Positions 61,305 through 64,000 of a stretch of DNA of 64,000 bases are shown here, in pieces. Numbering within the stretch: the stretch's first letter is position 1; every line of letters starts with the position of its first letter. The notes below the pieces were generated by a model. That model saw only the letters and a list, made by a program, of their open reading frames with translations, had not been told where the DNA came from and ran no database searches. The DNA is taken from assembly GCF_001655675.1 (NCBI RefSeq), contig NZ_LYRP01000012.1, positions 248,001 through 312,000 on the forward strand, written 5' to 3'. Source of the DNA: Mangrovibacter phragmitis (lineage in GTDB: Bacteria > Pseudomonadota > Gammaproteobacteria > Enterobacterales > Enterobacteriaceae). Made by a program: the position numbers and the translations under genes.

Positions 61305-62285
61305 TCAGGCCTGTTTTGCAACAGCCGGGTTCACGCAGTTTTTCTCAACCTTACCTTCCAGCGCATTAAGCAGGTTTTCCACTGCGGTGGCCGCCATATT
61401 GTAACGTGTTTCATGGGTGGCCGAACCAATATGTGGCAGGGCGACAACATTGGGCAGGCTCAGAAGTGGGGAATCCACCGGCAGAGGCTCCTGTTCGAAC
61501 ACATCCAACCCGGCTGCATGAATTTTGCCACTTTTCAGGGCATCAACCAGTGCAGGTTCGTCAATGACCGGGCCACGACCCGCGTTGATCAAAATGGCGG
61601 AAGGCTTCATCAGCGCCAGTTTTTCTGCATTCAGCACATGGTAAGTTTCATCGGTTAGCGGCAGGATACTGCACACAAAATCTGCTTCACTCAGCAGTGT
61701 ATCAAGGTCGCAATAGCGGGCGCCAAAGCGCGATTCTGCTTCTGTGTGATGGCGGCGTGCGTTATACAACACCGGCATACCAAACCCAAAGTGCGCGCGT
61801 TGTGCCAGCGCCATACCAATGCGACCCATGCCAATAATACCGATAGTTTTATGGTGCACATCCACGCCGTACCAGTCTGGCCCAATACTGCTGGTCCATT
61901 CACCTTTTTTTACCCGCTCAGCCACTTCCAGTACCCGACGGGCCGTTGCCAGAACCAGTGTCATCAGCGTATCTGCCACAGTTTCGGTCAACTCGGTTGG
62001 TGTGTGCATCAGCAGGACATTACGTTGAGTGAGCGCATCGACATCAAAGTTATCGTAACCCACTGAAACAGTTGAAGCTGCGCGTAAAGCAGGCATGGCA
62101 GTCAACAGTGCTCCGTCCACTTTTCCCCCTGCACCTAACAAACCTGCAGCGCTGGCAAAAGCATCAGCATTGGCCTGAACAGTTTCCGGGCTCAGGTTCT
62201 TCACCTGGATAACGTCCACTTTTTCTTTCAGGCGGGCAACCAGGTTTTCGGGCAGTGTTTTATAGAGAATAATGGACGGCTTCAT
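61305..62285 (-). CDS. ghrB: Glyoxylate/hydroxypyruvate reductase B, 2-ketogluconate reductase
   Basis: 326 residues (E. coli 324). D-2-hydroxyacid dehydrogenase with NAD(P) motif [11 protein letters not shown] near residue 152, catalytic Arg in [10 protein letters not shown], Glu in DVFEQEPL and His in [11 protein letters not shown]. coli GhrB reduces glyoxylate, hydroxypyruvate and 2-keto-D-gluconate. Its position next to a 2-ketogluconate-type transporter and kinase favours a role in ketogluconate use. Confidence 0.95.
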   Translation of the reverse strand: MKPSIILYKTLPENLVARLKEKVDVIQVKNLSPETVQANADAFASAAGLLGAGGKVDGALLTAMPALRAASTVSVGYDNFDVDALTQRNVLLMHTPTELTETVADTLMTLVLATARRVLEVAERVKKGEWTSSIGPDWYGVDVHHKTIGIIGMGRIGMALAQRAHFGFGMPVLYNARRHHTEAESRFGARYCDLDTLLSEADFVCSILPLTDETYHVLNAEKLALMKPSAILINAGRGPVIDEPALVDALKSGKIHAAGLDVFEQEPLPVDSPLLSLPNVVALPHIGSATHETRYNMAATAVENLLNALEGKVEKNCVNPAVAKQA

Positions 62286-62314
62286 ACAGGTCTCCGTGTT
62301 AATTGGGAATACAA

Positions 62315-63595
62315 TCAGGCATGTTTCGCGCCAACGGGCAGTGGCTGAGGTTGCTCAGGCTTTACTATAAGAGTTAGCCATACTGAAACGAAAAGTGCCA
62401 CTGCCATAAAGATGAATGAGGCTGACGGGCCACCAGTTACTCCATTGAGGTAACCCACAAACCATGAGCCACAGAAAGAGCCCAGTGCGCCCATGCTGTT
62501 AATCAGAGCCATTGCTCCGCCTGCGACATTGCGTGGCAACATTTCTGGAATAATGGCGAAGAACGGTCCATAAGGTGCGTACATGGCAGCACCTGCAACA
62601 ACCAATAATCCCCAGGATACCCAGAAGTGATGGGAGCCAACAGCCCAGGAGCCGAGAAATGCCAGTCCGCCAATCAGCAGCAATGGCCAGACAAATAATT
62701 TCCGGTTACGCAGTTTGTCAGAGGCCCATGAGACAGCGATCATTGCCAGTGTCGCAGCCAGGTAAGGTACGGCAGACAACCAGCCAACTTCGACCATGCC
62801 CATATTTGTGCCAGCACTACGAATAATGGATGGCAGCCACAATACAAAACCATACACCCCAATACTCCAGGTGAAGTATTGCATGCACAGCAGAATGACA
62901 TTGCGGGAACGGAAGGCTTCACTATAGTTACGAACTGCTTTGATATTCCGTTGTTCTTTATCTAACTGTGCCTGGAGTGCCTGTTTTTCATTATTTGTTA
63001 ACCAGGTTACCTGGGCAGGTTTATCTTTTGCCAGCACCCACCAACAGAAGGCCCAGATAACCGCAGGGATCCCTTCAAGAATAAACATTTCACGCCAGCC
63101 GAATGACTGAATCAAATAGCCGGAGACCACAGACATCCACAGAACGGTTACCGGGTTCCCGAGGATTAAAAACGTATTAGCCCGTGAGCGCTCAGACTGA
63201 GTAAACCAGTTACTGATGTATATCAGCATGGCGGGCATCACCGCAGCTTCCACCACACCAAGAATAAAGCGAATGGCGGCCAGGGCTGGAATATTGGTAA
63301 TGATGCCAGTGAGTGAAGCGCATACGCCCCAGAGAACCAGACAGGTGAAGATTAATTTGCGGACACTACGCCGTTCAGCGTAGATAGCGCCCGGAATTTG
63401 AAAGAAAAAATATCCGAGGAAAAACAGTGCGCCCAGTAATGACGAGATCCCTTTGGTGATACCCAGATCTTCAGTGATCCCGGCGGCAGACGCAAAGCTG
63501 AAGTTTGCCCGGTCCAGATAGGCCAGGCTGTAGGTAATAAATACTACTGGCATGATACAGAGCCAGCGTTTGGTTGCATTTGTCGGGCTGTTCAT
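62315..63595 (-). CDS. kguT: MFS transporter, probable 2-ketogluconate uptake
   Basis: 426 residues, anion-cation symporter family (ACS) with 12 helices and signatures such as [19 protein letters not shown] and [23 protein letters not shown]. Similar to KguT-type carriers of 2-ketogluconate. Placed between ghrB and a PfkB kinase gene on the same strand, like the kgu operon of other bacteria. Substrate is inferred from context. Confidence 0.8.
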   Translation of the reverse strand: MNSPTNATKRWLCIMPVVFITYSLAYLDRANFSFASAAGITEDLGITKGISSLLGALFFLGYFFFQIPGAIYAERRSVRKLIFTCLVLWGVCASLTGIITNIPALAAIRFILGVVEAAVMPAMLIYISNWFTQSERSRANTFLILGNPVTVLWMSVVSGYLIQSFGWREMFILEGIPAVIWAFCWWVLAKDKPAQVTWLTNNEKQALQAQLDKEQRNIKAVRNYSEAFRSRNVILLCMQYFTWSIGVYGFVLWLPSIIRSAGTNMGMVEVGWLSAVPYLAATLAMIAVSWASDKLRNRKLFVWPLLLIGGLAFLGSWAVGSHHFWVSWGLLVVAGAAMYAPYGPFFAIIPEMLPRNVAGGAMALINSMGALGSFCGSWFVGYLNGVTGGPSASFIFMAVALFVSVWLTLIVKPEQPQPLPVGAKHA

Positions 63596-63675
63596 ACGCG
63601 TTCCTCTTCGGTTTTACGCTGAGACATATTCACCCTGTTGTGTAGGGTACAGGGTGGCAGGGTTTGACGACTAAA

Positions 63676-64000
63676 TTACGGCTCCCTGAGCTGATTTCGG
63701 GTTGGCAATCCTTCACTGTCTCCCTGAACCTGTATTGCCATTGCACCAATACGATTACCACGCAATACCGCCTGAGCTACCTCTTTTCCTTCCAGTAGTG
63801 CGCTTACGGCACCTGTTGCGAAGCCATCTCCGGCACCTACCGTATCAACGACTTTTTCTACAAATACTGGCGGAACAGCACCCTGCTCATCGTTAGCTGT
63901 TTTGTACCAGGCGCCGTCTGCCCCGGTTTTAATCATGACTATTTTGACGCCATGATTGAGATAAAAATCGGCAATGGCTTCCGGTGAGGTGGCACCCGTG
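63676..64000 (-). CDS. kguK: PfkB-family sugar kinase (C-terminal part), probable 2-ketogluconate kinase
   Basis: About 107 residues before the stop; the N-terminus is beyond the window. The ribokinase-family signature DTVGAGDGFATGAVSALL, with the catalytic Asp of GAGDG, is present, as is the TGADGAWYKT strand region. Beside the KguT-like transporter and GhrB it would phosphorylate 2-ketogluconate. It is upstream of the transporter, with an 80 bp gap. Confidence 0.82.
   Translation of the reverse strand, partial: TGATSPEAIADFYLNHGVKIVMIKTGADGAWYKTANDEQGAVPPVFVEKVVDTVGAGDGFATGAVSALLEGKEVAQAVLRGNRIGAMAIQVQGDSEGLPTRNQLREP

Noticed and set aside
1-64000. tRNA, rRNA, insertion sequence or prophage genes
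   Set aside because: No cloverleaf, transposase, integrase or phage protein was recognised anywhere in the window, so none is annotated.

Overview
The window comes from a member of the Enterobacteriaceae. Almost every protein matches Escherichia coli K-12 proteins in length and sequence (FdoG, RhaA, SodA, XylA, SelA, GlyS), but gene order and accessory content differ from E. coli. I cannot name the genus from the sequence alone. About 50 genes are visible, nearly all for sugar catabolism and respiration. There are no rRNA, tRNA, CRISPR, transposase or prophage genes.

Layout. 1-215: start of a RecF/SMC-like ATPase cut by the window edge. 301-6836: formate dehydrogenase-O (fdoGHI) with fdhE, and divergent fdhD; fdoG contains an in-frame UGA selenocysteine codon followed by a SECIS hairpin. 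6840-7690: non-coding DNA with two tandem copies of a structured repeat of about 286 bp; a third copy lies in opposite orientation at 21051-21336. 7859-16686: a glutaredoxin-2 gene and the L-rhamnose regulon (rhaBAD, a lactaldehyde reductase gene, rhaM, rhaSR, rhaT). 16947-19757: a TRAP transporter. 20056-22200: sodA and yiiM. 22416-26659: lldPRD and yibL. 26792-30714: mtlADR. 31239-35155: yibF and selAB. 35240-39711: an accessory GH127 glycosidase, sugar-cation symporter and AraC regulator. 39860-45065: ysaA, avtA, malS and bax. 45157-53476: the D-xylose genes xylR, xylFGH and xylAB. 53666-56715: an isochorismatase-like hydrolase with a GlxA-type regulator, then wecH and ysaB. 56876-62285: glyQS, yiaG, yiaF and ghrB. 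62315-64000: a 2-ketogluconate transporter and part of a sugar kinase.

How the genes work together. Rhamnose enters through RhaT, is handled by RhaM, RhaA, RhaB and RhaD, and the L-lactaldehyde formed can be reduced by the FucO-like enzyme; RhaR and RhaS control this. Xylose enters through XylFGH and is processed by XylA and XylB under XylR. Mannitol enters through MtlA and is oxidised by MtlD. Lactate is imported by LldP and oxidised by LldD under LldR. SelA and SelB make and insert the selenocysteine that FdoG needs, while FdhD and FdhE mature the same enzyme, so most of the selenoprotein pathway is within this window. GhrB, the MFS protein and the kinase form a probable 2-ketogluconate unit.

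Regulatory sites that can be read directly include two CRP sites between rhaB and rhaS, five candidate CRP sites before mtlA, two LldR operators 125 bp apart before lldP, and a Fur-box and promoter before sodA. Relative to E. coli K-12 the window joins two chromosomal segments (fdo-rha-sodA-yiiM, and lldPRD-mtl-sel-xyl-glyQS) that are separate there; the junction lies between yiiM and lldD. The least explained element is the three-copy structured repeat.
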